Of a stretch of DNA of 64,000 nucleotides, positions 8,555-16,524 are shown piece after piece. This DNA is from Salinibius halmophilus (GTDB lineage Bacteria; Pseudomonadota; Gammaproteobacteria; Pseudomonadales; Natronospirillaceae), in assembly GCF_003577475.1 (NCBI RefSeq), contig NZ_QPEP01000017.1, positions 1-64,000 of the forward strand, written 5' to 3'. The position numbers were made by a program, and so were the translations under genes. The notes under the pieces are model-generated. The model ran no database searches. It was given only the letters and a program-made list of their open reading frames with translations, and was not told where the DNA came from. Position 1 is the first letter of the stretch, and every line of letters begins with the position of its first letter.

Positions 8555-10222
8555 CTAGGCTTGCACAGCTTGCATGGCGTCGTTCATGGTGTGGAAGAAG
8601 TGTGGTTTACCTATTTTTTCGATTAAGCCACTGCGCTGCATTACATCGAATACTGGGCCTTTCACATTGGCGAAGTACAGGTTGATGCCTCGTGCACAAT
8701 AGTCTTCGTACATTTCGTGCAGTGCTGTATCCGCCGATGAATCTAGCTGGTTAATCGCGCTGGCATCAATGACCACGGCTTTTAGTTGCTCACCATATTC
8801 GGTTTCTGCACGTTTAACCGTTTCTTTTAGGAAGGATACATTTCCATAGTAGAACTGAGCATCAAAGCGCATGGCCAATACACCAGGGGTTGTTTGCGCT
8901 TCAGGGTGGCGTTTTACATTGCGATAGGCATCGCTACCCGGTAAACGGCCCAAAATAGCGTAATGAGGGCGCGTAGTTTTAATTACAAACCACACCATTG
9001 AAGCGCCTACTGCAGCAAAAATACCCGTTTTCACCCCAAGCACAAGCGTGGCGGCCACAGTGAAAATCAACAAACCAAGGTCGTCACGTTTTACTTTCCA
9101 TAGGTGTTTTACTTCATGTAGGTCAATGAGGCCAAACACCGCCACCATAATGATAGAGCCCAAGATGGCGTTTGGAATGTAGTAGAACAACGGCGTGAAA
9201 AACAGTAGGGCAATACCAATTAATACCGCCGTTATAATGGCTGCGAGGCCAGTGTTGGCGCCAGCATTTTTATTGACTGCGGTGCGGCTAAAACCACCGG
9301 TAACCGGCATGGCTTTGAAGAACGAACCAACAATATTGGCAATGCCCAAACCAACCAGCTCTTGGTTGGCATCAATTTCATACTTTTTCTCGCGGGCGAT
9401 CTTCTTAGCAACCGCGATACTCTCTAAGAAACCAACAAACGAAATAGTAATCGCAATAGGCAATAGGCTTACGATGTCGTCGGCGTGTACCGAAGGCATA
9501 GCAAACTCTGGGAAGCCGGCTGGCACATTGCCAACAATGCTCACTTGATCTTGCCAGCCAAAGAAGTACACCGCAGCCGTAGAAGCAACCACCGCAATCA
9601 TAGGCCCTGGTATCAGCGGGTTAATGCGGCGAAGCACCAACAGCAATACAATGCCTCCAACCCCAATAGCAAAAGCCAACCAGTTGATATCTGCAATTTG
9701 GGTAAGGGTTAACCAAAGTGTTTCAGCAATGTTTTCAGTGCGCGGAAGCGGTAAACCAACAATGTGTTTGAGCTGGCTAAAACCAATAATTAAGGCAGCG
9801 GCACTGGTAAAGCCAGAAATGACCGGGTGGCTTAGAAAGTTGGTTAAAAAGCCCAAGCGAAACACGCCCATGGCAAGTTGAATGACACCCACCATTAAAG
9901 CAAGCAAAATCGCCAAAGCGATATACTGGCTAGACCCAACCTCGGCGATTGCGCCAACCCCAGAGCTAACCAACAGTGCCACCATGGCAACTGGGCCAAC
10001 AGCAAGCTGGCGAGAGGTGCCAAAAAACGCATAAGCAATCAGTGGCAATACCGATGCATACAAACCTATATATGGTGGCAAACCAGCCAACATAGCGTAA
10101 GACATCGCCTGCGGAATAAGCATCATAGCAACGGTAATACCTGCTACCACATCGCCAGTTAAGTCTTGCTTTTTATAATTAGGCAACCAATGTGCCGCTG
10201 GTATCCAGCTCTTAATATTCAT
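8555..10222 (-). CDS. SulP anion permease with STAS domain
   Basis: 555 aa, the usual SulP/SLC26 length. Residues ~1-410 hold 12-14 membrane segments, including the family motifs AMLAGLPPYIGLYAS (about residues 43-57) and TSRQLAVGPVA (about residues 69-79). Residues ~440-550 form a cytoplasmic STAS domain (VVIDASAINQLDSS). The start codon overlaps the stop of the carbonic-anhydrase-like gene upstream (ATGA at 10219-10222), so the two are translationally coupled. SulP proteins carry sulfate, bicarbonate or other anions. The coupled gene argues for bicarbonate here, which is inference. The operon ends at the 8487-8517 hairpin. Confidence 0.9.
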   Translation of the reverse strand: MNIKSWIPAAHWLPNYKKQDLTGDVVAGITVAMMLIPQAMSYAMLAGLPPYIGLYASVLPLIAYAFFGTSRQLAVGPVAMVALLVSSGVGAIAEVGSSQYIALAILLALMVGVIQLAMGVFRLGFLTNFLSHPVISGFTSAAALIIGFSQLKHIVGLPLPRTENIAETLWLTLTQIADINWLAFAIGVGGIVLLLVLRRINPLIPGPMIAVVASTAAVYFFGWQDQVSIVGNVPAGFPEFAMPSVHADDIVSLLPIAITISFVGFLESIAVAKKIAREKKYEIDANQELVGLGIANIVGSFFKAMPVTGGFSRTAVNKNAGANTGLAAIITAVLIGIALLFFTPLFYYIPNAILGSIIMVAVFGLIDLHEVKHLWKVKRDDLGLLIFTVAATLVLGVKTGIFAAVGASMVWFVIKTTRPHYAILGRLPGSDAYRNVKRHPEAQTTPGVLAMRFDAQFYYGNVSFLKETVKRAETEYGEQLKAVVIDASAINQLDSSADTALHEMYEDYCARGINLYFANVKGPVFDVMQRSGLIEKIGKPHFFHTMNDAMQAVQA

Positions 10223-10974
10223 GACTGTACTCCTACATTTAAATGCGATTTAGGCAGGTGTGGGGCTAATGTGTGCAAGGTATGTTCGGCGAGCATGTTG
10301 TGTTGCTCAAACAATCGACCTGCTTCACTGGCAACACCTAGAATTTGACAATAGCGATCAAATAGCGCCCGTTTAAGTGGACGATGGCAGAAAAACACTT
10401 CTTCATCGGCAGAACGCAAAGGCGTTTGCTGCGCTGCACCATCAACAGATTCAATAAACAATGCCTGAGATTCTTGGTGTTCACCTGCGAGCGCCTCGAA
10501 CGTTACTCGCGGGGTATTGGCGAACCACAAACGGAAAAACGCTCGTATACCGGCAGCGGTGATGTGCTTTGGCACTAGGTACTTTTCTGGGTTGTTAAGC
10601 ATTAACTGCACATGACCGCAGCCAACGTGCGCTGACATGTCGGCACTGGCTAGCAGTTGTTCTTGCTGTTTGGCATCTAGTTGATGCAGGTCGAGCTCTG
10701 GGTGAATGCCACTTTGGCACAGCCATTGGCGCAAGGCCGCTTCGTCTGTGTGGTAATAAAGTGGGCCAACATGCTGGCTAAAACGAAGCAAAGCGTTTTC
10801 TATTTCAGCGTCCGTGGCGTTAGGCATTACGTTAGCAATAATATGCAGAGCAATGGCAAAACTGCCACCCGCAGCGCTATAGCGCATGCCCTTGGTACGG
10901 CCGTCGATGCAAGTACAGGGTACCGACTCGATAGCTTCTTCTACCGGTAGCCAAACTAATGCGTTCTGTGACAT
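10219..10974 (-). CDS. divergent beta-carbonic-anhydrase-like protein
   Basis: 251 aa, no signal peptide. Near the N-terminus CIDGR (Cys22, Asp24, Arg26) matches the beta-carbonic-anhydrase CxDxR zinc and dyad motif, followed by AAGG as in the family's NAG helix start. HVGCGH (His116, Cys119) matches the second zinc motif HxxCG. The spacing between the two motifs is about 90 residues, wider than the ~55 usual in beta-CAs, and overall similarity looks low. It is coupled to a SulP permease by a 4-base overlap. SulP/carbonic anhydrase gene pairs and fusions are known and taken to serve bicarbonate handling. GAGGT precedes the ATG. It could also be a zinc protein with another activity. Confidence 0.65.
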   Translation of the reverse strand: MSQNALVWLPVEEAIESVPCTCIDGRTKGMRYSAAGGSFAIALHIIANVMPNATDAEIENALLRFSQHVGPLYYHTDEAALRQWLCQSGIHPELDLHQLDAKQQEQLLASADMSAHVGCGHVQLMLNNPEKYLVPKHITAAGIRAFFRLWFANTPRVTFEALAGEHQESQALFIESVDGAAQQTPLRSADEEVFFCHRPLKRALFDRYCQILGVASEAGRLFEQHNMLAEHTLHTLAPHLPKSHLNVGVQS

Positions 10975-11103
10975 GGTAAACCTCGACTACAATTCATTAG
11001 GCGCCTGCGCCTTTCCAAATGGTTATTAACAAGGTGTAGTACAAGGTTCATGCCAAGTTACATGCTTTAACTTTAGTCGAATTTTTAGGGTGGTGTTGTT
11101 TCG

Positions 11104-13839
11104 TTGTTGCAACGTGTGTTTTATTTACTGACACATTGGCTAGGTTTGCTTGCGCTCGTATTTACGCCGTCAGCAAGCGCTGCTTATGTATATGCCGAGT
11201 TTGATAGCTGTGAAGCAAAAAACCGCTGGCAACAAATGCTCGGTGATGCCGTCACACATGCCAGTTGTGAGCGACCTTTTTTGCAATGGCAAGCGCAACC
11301 GGGAAAAGACTGGTATCAGCTAGCCTTGCAAGACCCAGCCATTACTTGGTTGGTGAAAGACGCGTGGGCAACCTTGCAAAGCCAAACCGAAGCCGAGGCC
11401 TCACCGTGGCATGCCGACTACTTAAACTTGCCAAATAGCCCGCGCAGCTGTTCAGGCGTTACCATAGTCGTCGTCGACACCGGTGTAGACCCCGAGCACC
11501 CAGCGCTTGCTGCTGTGTTAGAAGACAACACACGTGAGCAATACAATGCCAGCGACGATGATGGCGATGGCTTCTGCGATAACAAAATAGGTTGGAATCT
11601 TTTAGGCAGTTATAACGCCAACCTACCTGAGCCAGATGCGAGCTGTCAGCAGTTATCGCCCACATATAACGACTATCGAATGACCGATAATAGTGGTCAT
11701 GGTACCCATGTGAGTGGCTTGGTTGCCGCTAATGTGCAACAAGATGAGCGCACACTAAGCGAGGTGCAAACCTTGTTGCGCCAAAAGGCTCAGGGTGTTT
11801 GCACCTCGGCCAATATGGTGGTGATCAATATGCTTGGGGCATGGCCAAACCTGGGTGGTACTAGCGCACACATTGAGAACGCCATGCGCTACATTGAATA
11901 CCTTGTGGATTCTCAGCCGTGGCAAAAGTTTGTTATCAACCATTCGTGGACCATAAGTGATGGCCAGTTAGCGGCATTAGACAGGTTTGAACGCCTTGGC
12001 AATAACCCCAATGTATTGATGGTGGCCGCCGCCGGTAACTCCGGGCGTATGCTCGATGGGGCCGACTTAACCACAGTACGCTCAATGCCCGCCGCACTGA
12101 ATCGACAGCTGCCAAACGTACTCAGCATTGGCAACCTTTGTGACAGTGACTGTGAATTAAATCGGTTCAGCAACCATGGTTGGCAAAGTGTTGACATCGC
12201 ATTACCCGGCACCAAGGTCGCGAGCACTTGGCGCGATGGCCAATATGCCTCACAAACGGGTACCTCAATGGCGGCACCCATTGCAACTGGGTTGGCAAGC
12301 TGGTTGTGGACCGAACACCCAAACTTATCGGCGGCGCAAGTTAAAGCCAGCTTATTGAATGCGATTACCCACGATAAAAAATACCCAGTTCGCTACGCTG
12401 GCACGCTTAATACCGAGCAGCTGTTCGCAAGCCCACAACCTATTGCCGTTTTTAGGGTAGAAGAGCTTAGTGACCGTTGGCGATTACACGGAGAAGCGTT
12501 AGAGCAGGTAGATGGTGCTACTTGGAATGGGCAGACAGTTGAGTTGACATCACAACAGACTCTAATTTTCGACAAACGCCCAGCCGGACGCCTAGAACTG
12601 TTTAGTGGTGGCAACAAAGTCGCCAGCATTCACCTTGCACCTAGCTTTTCACCGCCCGAGGATATGAGCTGGCAAATAGATAATAACCGCGTAGGAGTAA
12701 GCTGGCAGCCCAACCCAGCCTACAGCAAGGTTGAGCTGCAAGTGCAGCAAGAAGATAGCCAGCAATGGACGCTATTAGATACAACCACTGGCCATACCAT
12801 TAGTGCGTATGTGCCACAGGCTAAGTGGCAGAAGTTTCGCTTGCAAGCCTACAGTGAAGGGCTAGATGGCTATGGAGAGGTGCAAGTAAAAACGCTAGTA
12901 AGTGATGTTGTGGTGTCTAGCGTGCAAAATAAGGTGCAATGGCAAACGCTCGAGCTCGCCTCCATGCAGCCAACTGAAATACAACATTTTGCCTTGAGCA
13001 CATACCCAGTGGGCACAATCAGCCTAATTACTGGTGATACCGGCGTAGCATTGACGGATGACAGACTAACCATTGATGCCAACCAGGCGCCAGTAAGTTT
13101 GCGCTTAGATGCTGCAGTTGACCAATACGCTAGTACCGAGCAGGCGTTTTCGCTGAGCTACTACAGTGATTACCGCCGCTTGCAAACTGGCTTGTATAGC
13201 CAAGTGCTGTGGCCTTTCGCAATCAACGGGTTGCAGATACGTCGGGATGTAATCACAGGGCAGGTATTTGCTTGGGGTCAACTACCGGTGGAAGATGGAC
13301 AAGCATCGTTGGTATTAAAACCGCTCGCATCAGGCTTAACCTTTTACCTAGGCCAACCAAACAATTGGTCGCAATCAGCAGATGAAAGTACTAGCCAATA
13401 CTGGCAAACCACTATTACTGACGGCAGTGCGCTCGATTTAGACGACGACCCACTAACCATCACGGTTGCTGTACTAGTAACTCAAAACACACCAGTAGAG
13501 GATGCCCGCTGTTTTATTGCCACCGCCCTGCACAGTTCCGATAAGAACCTAGTCGCCTTGCGCGACCTACGCGATCGTTGGCTGCCTAAGCGCTGGGTTG
13601 AATATTATTATCACCAATCACCATACTGGATTGAGCAAATCGAGCAGCGCGAGCATCTAAAGCGAGGCACTACTTTATTAATCAGTTTGATTGCCCAGCT
13701 ATATACCTGGCGGTATGCGGTTTTGGCTTTAGTGTTATATTTGCTATTCGCTGCAGGCAAAAAAAATGGCTACCAAATTGGTAGCCAAAGGGCGTTGGAG
13801 TTGGAGCACAACCAACCTCGAGAAATTGGTCAGTGCTAG
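11104..13839 (+). CDS. secreted subtilisin-like S8 protease with CFI-box tail
   Basis: 911 aa. A signal peptide (about 1-27, SASA-A) is followed by an ~80-residue pro-region and an S8 domain. The triad is visible as VVVDTGVD (Asp ~125), GHGTHVSG (His ~199) and GTSMAAP (Ser ~388), with the oxyanion Asn in AAAGNSG. Residues ~450-790 are beta-rich. Near residue 802 CFIATALHSS is the CFI-box seen near the C-terminus of many processed exported proteins, followed by LRDLRDRWLP, a hydrophobic segment (~865-885) and a basic tail. Likely exported and retained in or sorted at the envelope. The start is TTG at 11104 or 11107, because an in-frame stop at 11086 and lack of ATG exclude others, with AGGG about 13 bases upstream. 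Confidence 0.85.
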   Translation: MLQRVFYLLTHWLGLLALVFTPSASAAYVYAEFDSCEAKNRWQQMLGDAVTHASCERPFLQWQAQPGKDWYQLALQDPAITWLVKDAWATLQSQTEAEASPWHADYLNLPNSPRSCSGVTIVVVDTGVDPEHPALAAVLEDNTREQYNASDDDGDGFCDNKIGWNLLGSYNANLPEPDASCQQLSPTYNDYRMTDNSGHGTHVSGLVAANVQQDERTLSEVQTLLRQKAQGVCTSANMVVINMLGAWPNLGGTSAHIENAMRYIEYLVDSQPWQKFVINHSWTISDGQLAALDRFERLGNNPNVLMVAAAGNSGRMLDGADLTTVRSMPAALNRQLPNVLSIGNLCDSDCELNRFSNHGWQSVDIALPGTKVASTWRDGQYASQTGTSMAAPIATGLASWLWTEHPNLSAAQVKASLLNAITHDKKYPVRYAGTLNTEQLFASPQPIAVFRVEELSDRWRLHGEALEQVDGATWNGQTVELTSQQTLIFDKRPAGRLELFSGGNKVASIHLAPSFSPPEDMSWQIDNNRVGVSWQPNPAYSKVELQVQQEDSQQWTLLDTTTGHTISAYVPQAKWQKFRLQAYSEGLDGYGEVQVKTLVSDVVVSSVQNKVQWQTLELASMQPTEIQHFALSTYPVGTISLITGDTGVALTDDRLTIDANQAPVSLRLDAAVDQYASTEQAFSLSYYSDYRRLQTGLYSQVLWPFAINGLQIRRDVITGQVFAWGQLPVEDGQASLVLKPLASGLTFYLGQPNNWSQSADESTSQYWQTTITDGSALDLDDDPLTITVAVLVTQNTPVEDARCFIATALHSSDKNLVALRDLRDRWLPKRWVEYYYHQSPYWIEQIEQREHLKRGTTLLISLIAQLYTWRYAVLALVLYLLFAAGKKNGYQIGSQRALELEHNQPREIGQC
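13760..13788 (-). terminator. intrinsic terminator inside the protease 3' end
   Basis: Read on the minus strand, TGGCTACC/GGTAGCCA forms an 8-10 bp stem followed by eight T. It would stop transcripts of the DUF1624 operon arriving from 14037. It is embedded in codons for the protease tail (KKNGYQIGSQ), so the two convergent genes share this DNA. Confidence 0.7.
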
Positions 13840-13922
13840 AACACTGTTCCAGCAGCTGATAAACCCCATAATACTCATAGCCGCATAGGTCATATTGACC
13901 GAAGTCATTAGTTGAGTGAGAC

Positions 13923-14041
13923 AAATTGCCCAGCAAAGCCGTGCTACACAAAGGTAGGTTTTACAAACCGGAGGTTTGGGAAACATTGATCGGTGGCGAT
14001 ACACGTTGCCCGGCGCAAACAAGGGCGCCGTGCAACCTACG
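13923..14041. repeat. dispersed repeat family A, two hairpin pairs
   Basis: Two copies of the GTTGCCC...GCCGTGC-type hairpin flank one AAACC...GGTTT hairpin between the convergent protease and DUF1624 genes. The last few bases run into the DUF1624 stop codon region. Confidence 0.65.
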
Positions 14042-14753
14042 ACAAAAGCCAATGAATGGCGGCGGCCAACCCGAATAATGGAATTTGGTGTACTAGGTAT
14101 ACCACTAACGAATGGCGGCCCAGAAACCTAAGCCAAGCGGGTGCTGCCCAACTTGGAAGCATCTCACGCTTGGGCAAGTTATGGGCAAAGGTAATGCCTA
14201 ATAACATAACGCCAAGCCAAGGGAATAAATAGGCGATGTCTTGGGTGGAGCGCGGTAATTCCAAAATGGGCGCTATCCATTGGTAAAACCAACTCATGCG
14301 CATGAGGTCTGTCCAAATGGCGGTGGCGGCAAAAATAATGAGTGCTACCACAAACGCTAAACGCGGTTTATTGGCAAAGGGCAGAGCAAGCAAGCCGCTT
14401 AGCGCAATAACGTGCAGAATGCCAAAGTACACCCAAGCACCGGGGAACATAAACGCGGTGCTCACTGTGATCACCAAAGCGCCACCAAGCAAACGTGCCA
14501 TCCAATCACTGAACTTAACGACATTAATGCCACGCTTGTGTGTCATACCTAGGCCAACGCCAACTAGGCCAATAAACATAAATACAATCACGTAGCGAAA
14601 CCAGCGCCAAGGCCACTGGTTGGCAAGATCCATAGTGAAATACTGATAGACCGATAAATTAAAACAGAAATGAAAGATCGCCATCAGAACGATGGCGATG
14701 CCACGCAAAGCGTCTAGATCTTGTCGGCGTTGTCTTGTTGTTGTTCTAACCAT
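14037..14753 (-). CDS. DUF1624 membrane protein (acyltransferase-like)
   Basis: 238 aa with about seven hydrophobic segments. The N-terminal RRQDLDALRGIAIVLMAIFH, with Arg-Gly before the first helix and a conserved His, is typical of DUF1624, the bacterial relatives of heparan-alpha-glucosaminide N-acetyltransferase, and of the wider membrane acyltransferase group. The GRHSLVVYLVHQIP motif near the C-terminus fits the same family. It probably moves an acyl group across or at the inner membrane, with unknown substrate. It overlaps the small basic ORF upstream by 40 bases and ends at the terminator at 13760-13788. Confidence 0.8.
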   Translation of the reverse strand: MVRTTTRQRRQDLDALRGIAIVLMAIFHFCFNLSVYQYFTMDLANQWPWRWFRYVIVFMFIGLVGVGLGMTHKRGINVVKFSDWMARLLGGALVITVSTAFMFPGAWVYFGILHVIALSGLLALPFANKPRLAFVVALIIFAATAIWTDLMRMSWFYQWIAPILELPRSTQDIAYLFPWLGVMLLGITFAHNLPKREMLPSWAAPAWLRFLGRHSLVVYLVHQIPLFGLAAAIHWLLS

Positions 14754-14905
14754 TGTTGATACACCGATTTCTTTTTATTTTTGTGCTTGGCTAGGCTGTT
14801 GCGGTGCGGGTCTTGCGCTTTGCGCTCCCCAGCACGAGATCGATACGATACACCGGCCTTTTTTAGCTTGTCACGCAGCGATCGTGTCTTTTTACGACGC
14901 GTCAT
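14714..14905 (-). CDS. small basic protein, unknown
   Basis: 63 aa from the ATG at 14905 (GAGGT 5 bases upstream). The longer frame to 14971 would run into gloB and lacks a ribosome site. The sequence begins MTRRKKTRSLRDKLKKAG and is strongly Lys/Arg-rich, ending in an acidic Gln-rich helix. It lies 7 bases after the gloB stop and overlaps the DUF1624 gene, so gloB, this ORF and DUF1624 form one unit. The charge suggests RNA or ribosome contact, but no family is recognised. Confidence 0.6.
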   Translation of the reverse strand: MTRRKKTRSLRDKLKKAGVSYRSRAGERKAQDPHRNSLAKHKNKKKSVYQQWLEQQQDNADKI

Positions 14906-14912
14906 AATTACC

Positions 14913-15689
14913 TCACCATTGATCACGCTCTGAACGCAAAGCGCTAAATACTGCTTGATTGGAATCCACATTGTACCCCAATTTTTGCAAATTCTCGCGA
15001 ATTACTGCGTTATCTAAGCGCAAAAACGTGTTTATCTGGCGCTCCAACGCTAAGTTGGTCACTTTTCGTTCAGTGGCTGATTTGGCCGTCTGCTCGTCTA
15101 ATAACTCAGCGGCATGGGTATTGTTGGGCTCGAACTTTAATGTGAAGCCGAGGTTATGGCAGAGGTAATCATGCGCAGGGTACACCAAGGTGGTCTCGGC
15201 AAGTTCTTCATTAAGGCGTGTAATCGACTGATAGAGCGCTTCAACACTTCCGGCACGCACATTGCCGACCCCGGCATTAAATAGCGTGTCGGCGCAAATC
15301 AGTGCGTGCCCTAGGTCGGTATCGAGCGTTAGCACTATGTGGTCGTTCATATGGCCTGGGGTTTCGCGCACGTGAATTGGTTGGCTTAATAGGGTGATTT
15401 GGTCGCCTTCACTTAGGGGTTCAAATGCACCTTGGTAGCCAAAGTGTTGATGGCCAGCCAGTACTGGCACATTTAGAGCGGCAACAAGCTCAGGTGTGCC
15501 TTGCCAATGGTCTTTATGTGAGTGGGTTAGAACAATGGCAACAATACGGCAACCCGCAGCGCTTGCTTGCTCTTGTGTGAGTTGCGCGTTAAACGGATCG
15601 ACCGCAATTGCCGTATTATCTTGGTCATCAATGATTAGATGGTTAAAATTGTCCAGCGAATTGGGTACATAAAAGCGTTGAATGCGCAT
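14913..15689 (-). CDS. gloB: hydroxyacylglutathione hydrolase (glyoxalase II)
   Basis: 258 aa from the ATG at 15689, which has GGAGGAG 3 bases upstream. The frame is open further up but the extension overlaps yaaA. The metallo-beta-lactamase signature THSHKDH (about residues 52-58) gives the two-metal site, with further ligands in ETPGHMNDH and PAHDYL. The C-terminal helix ending FSALRSERDQW is typical of GloB. It hydrolyses S-lactoylglutathione to lactate and glutathione, completing methylglyoxal detoxification in the cytoplasm. Divergent from yaaA with only 28 bases between start codons, so the promoters must overlap. Confidence 0.9.
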   Translation of the reverse strand: MRIQRFYVPNSLDNFNHLIIDDQDNTAIAVDPFNAQLTQEQASAAGCRIVAIVLTHSHKDHWQGTPELVAALNVPVLAGHQHFGYQGAFEPLSEGDQITLLSQPIHVRETPGHMNDHIVLTLDTDLGHALICADTLFNAGVGNVRAGSVEALYQSITRLNEELAETTLVYPAHDYLCHNLGFTLKFEPNNTHAAELLDEQTAKSATERKVTNLALERQINTFLRLDNAVIRENLQKLGYNVDSNQAVFSALRSERDQW

Positions 15690-15717
15690 AACTCCTCCGA
15701 ATAAAGGTGTAACAACA

Positions 15718-16524
15718 ATGTTAGCAGTGGTATCTCCGGCCAAATCTCTCGACTTCGACACGCCTCTAGCGCCAGTACAGCAAGCGGCTGGGGAAACCGA
15801 GCCGCGGTTGTTAGACGATACGGCGGTGCTGGCTGACATTATGCGGCAAAAATCCTATCTCGACCTGATGGAAATGATGAAAATCAGCGAGAATTTAGCG
15901 CAACTTAATGTTGAGCGATTTCAACAATTTACCCTGCCAATGCCTAAAGATTCTACCAAACCCGCCGTTTTAGCATTTACGGGCGATGTTTACCAAGGGT
16001 TAGATGCCAACAGTATGAGCCAGGCACAACTGGCACAAGCACAAAAACAGTTGCGAATTTTATCTGGTTTTTACGGGTTGCTGCGCCCACTCGATCGCAT
16101 GATGGCGTATCGACTAGAGATGGGTAAAAAAGTAGCCACTGAAAAGGGCGATACGCTGTATGCATACTGGCAAGAAAAAGTAACGGCGATGCTGAACGAC
16201 GACATCGCCCAAGCTGGCGCCAGTGCCTTGGTAAACCTTGCGTCCAATGAGTACTTTAAAGTGATTAATAAGCGCCAGCTTTCGGTGCCGGTGATTGAAA
16301 CTGTGTTTCAGGATGAGAAAAACGGCAACATGAAAGTCATAAGTTTTTATGCAAAGAAGGCGCGCGGGCTAATGGCACGCTACATTATTGACAACCAAGT
16401 ACAAGATGTAGAGCAACTAAAGGAGTTTGCGCTTGAGGGCTATCAGTTTGATGCCGAGGCGTCGACCAACAAAAAGTTGGTATTTAAGCGTACTGAGCTG
16501 GCTCGTGAGCAGCTTGCTGGTTAG
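15718..16524 (+). CDS. yaaA: peroxide stress protein YaaA (DUF328/UPF0246)
   Basis: 268 aa from the ATG at 15718 (AGGTG about 9 bases upstream). It starts MLAVVSPAKSLDFDTP, as in the YaaA family, and ends with FYAKKARGLMARYII and the FKR motif. E. coli YaaA lowers free iron and protects DNA and proteins during hydrogen peroxide stress. It shares a divergent regulatory gap with gloB. The 3' end overlaps the start of the next gene by about 70 bases in another frame. Confidence 0.93.
   Translation: MLAVVSPAKSLDFDTPLAPVQQAAGETEPRLLDDTAVLADIMRQKSYLDLMEMMKISENLAQLNVERFQQFTLPMPKDSTKPAVLAFTGDVYQGLDANSMSQAQLAQAQKQLRILSGFYGLLRPLDRMMAYRLEMGKKVATEKGDTLYAYWQEKVTAMLNDDIAQAGASALVNLASNEYFKVINKRQLSVPVIETVFQDEKNGNMKVISFYAKKARGLMARYIIDNQVQDVEQLKEFALEGYQFDAEASTNKKLVFKRTELAREQLAG

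Noticed and set aside
14905-14971. N-terminal extension of the small basic protein (MWIPIKQYLALC)
   Set aside because: It lies inside the gloB coding end and lacks a ribosome site. The ATG at 14905 has GAGGT.
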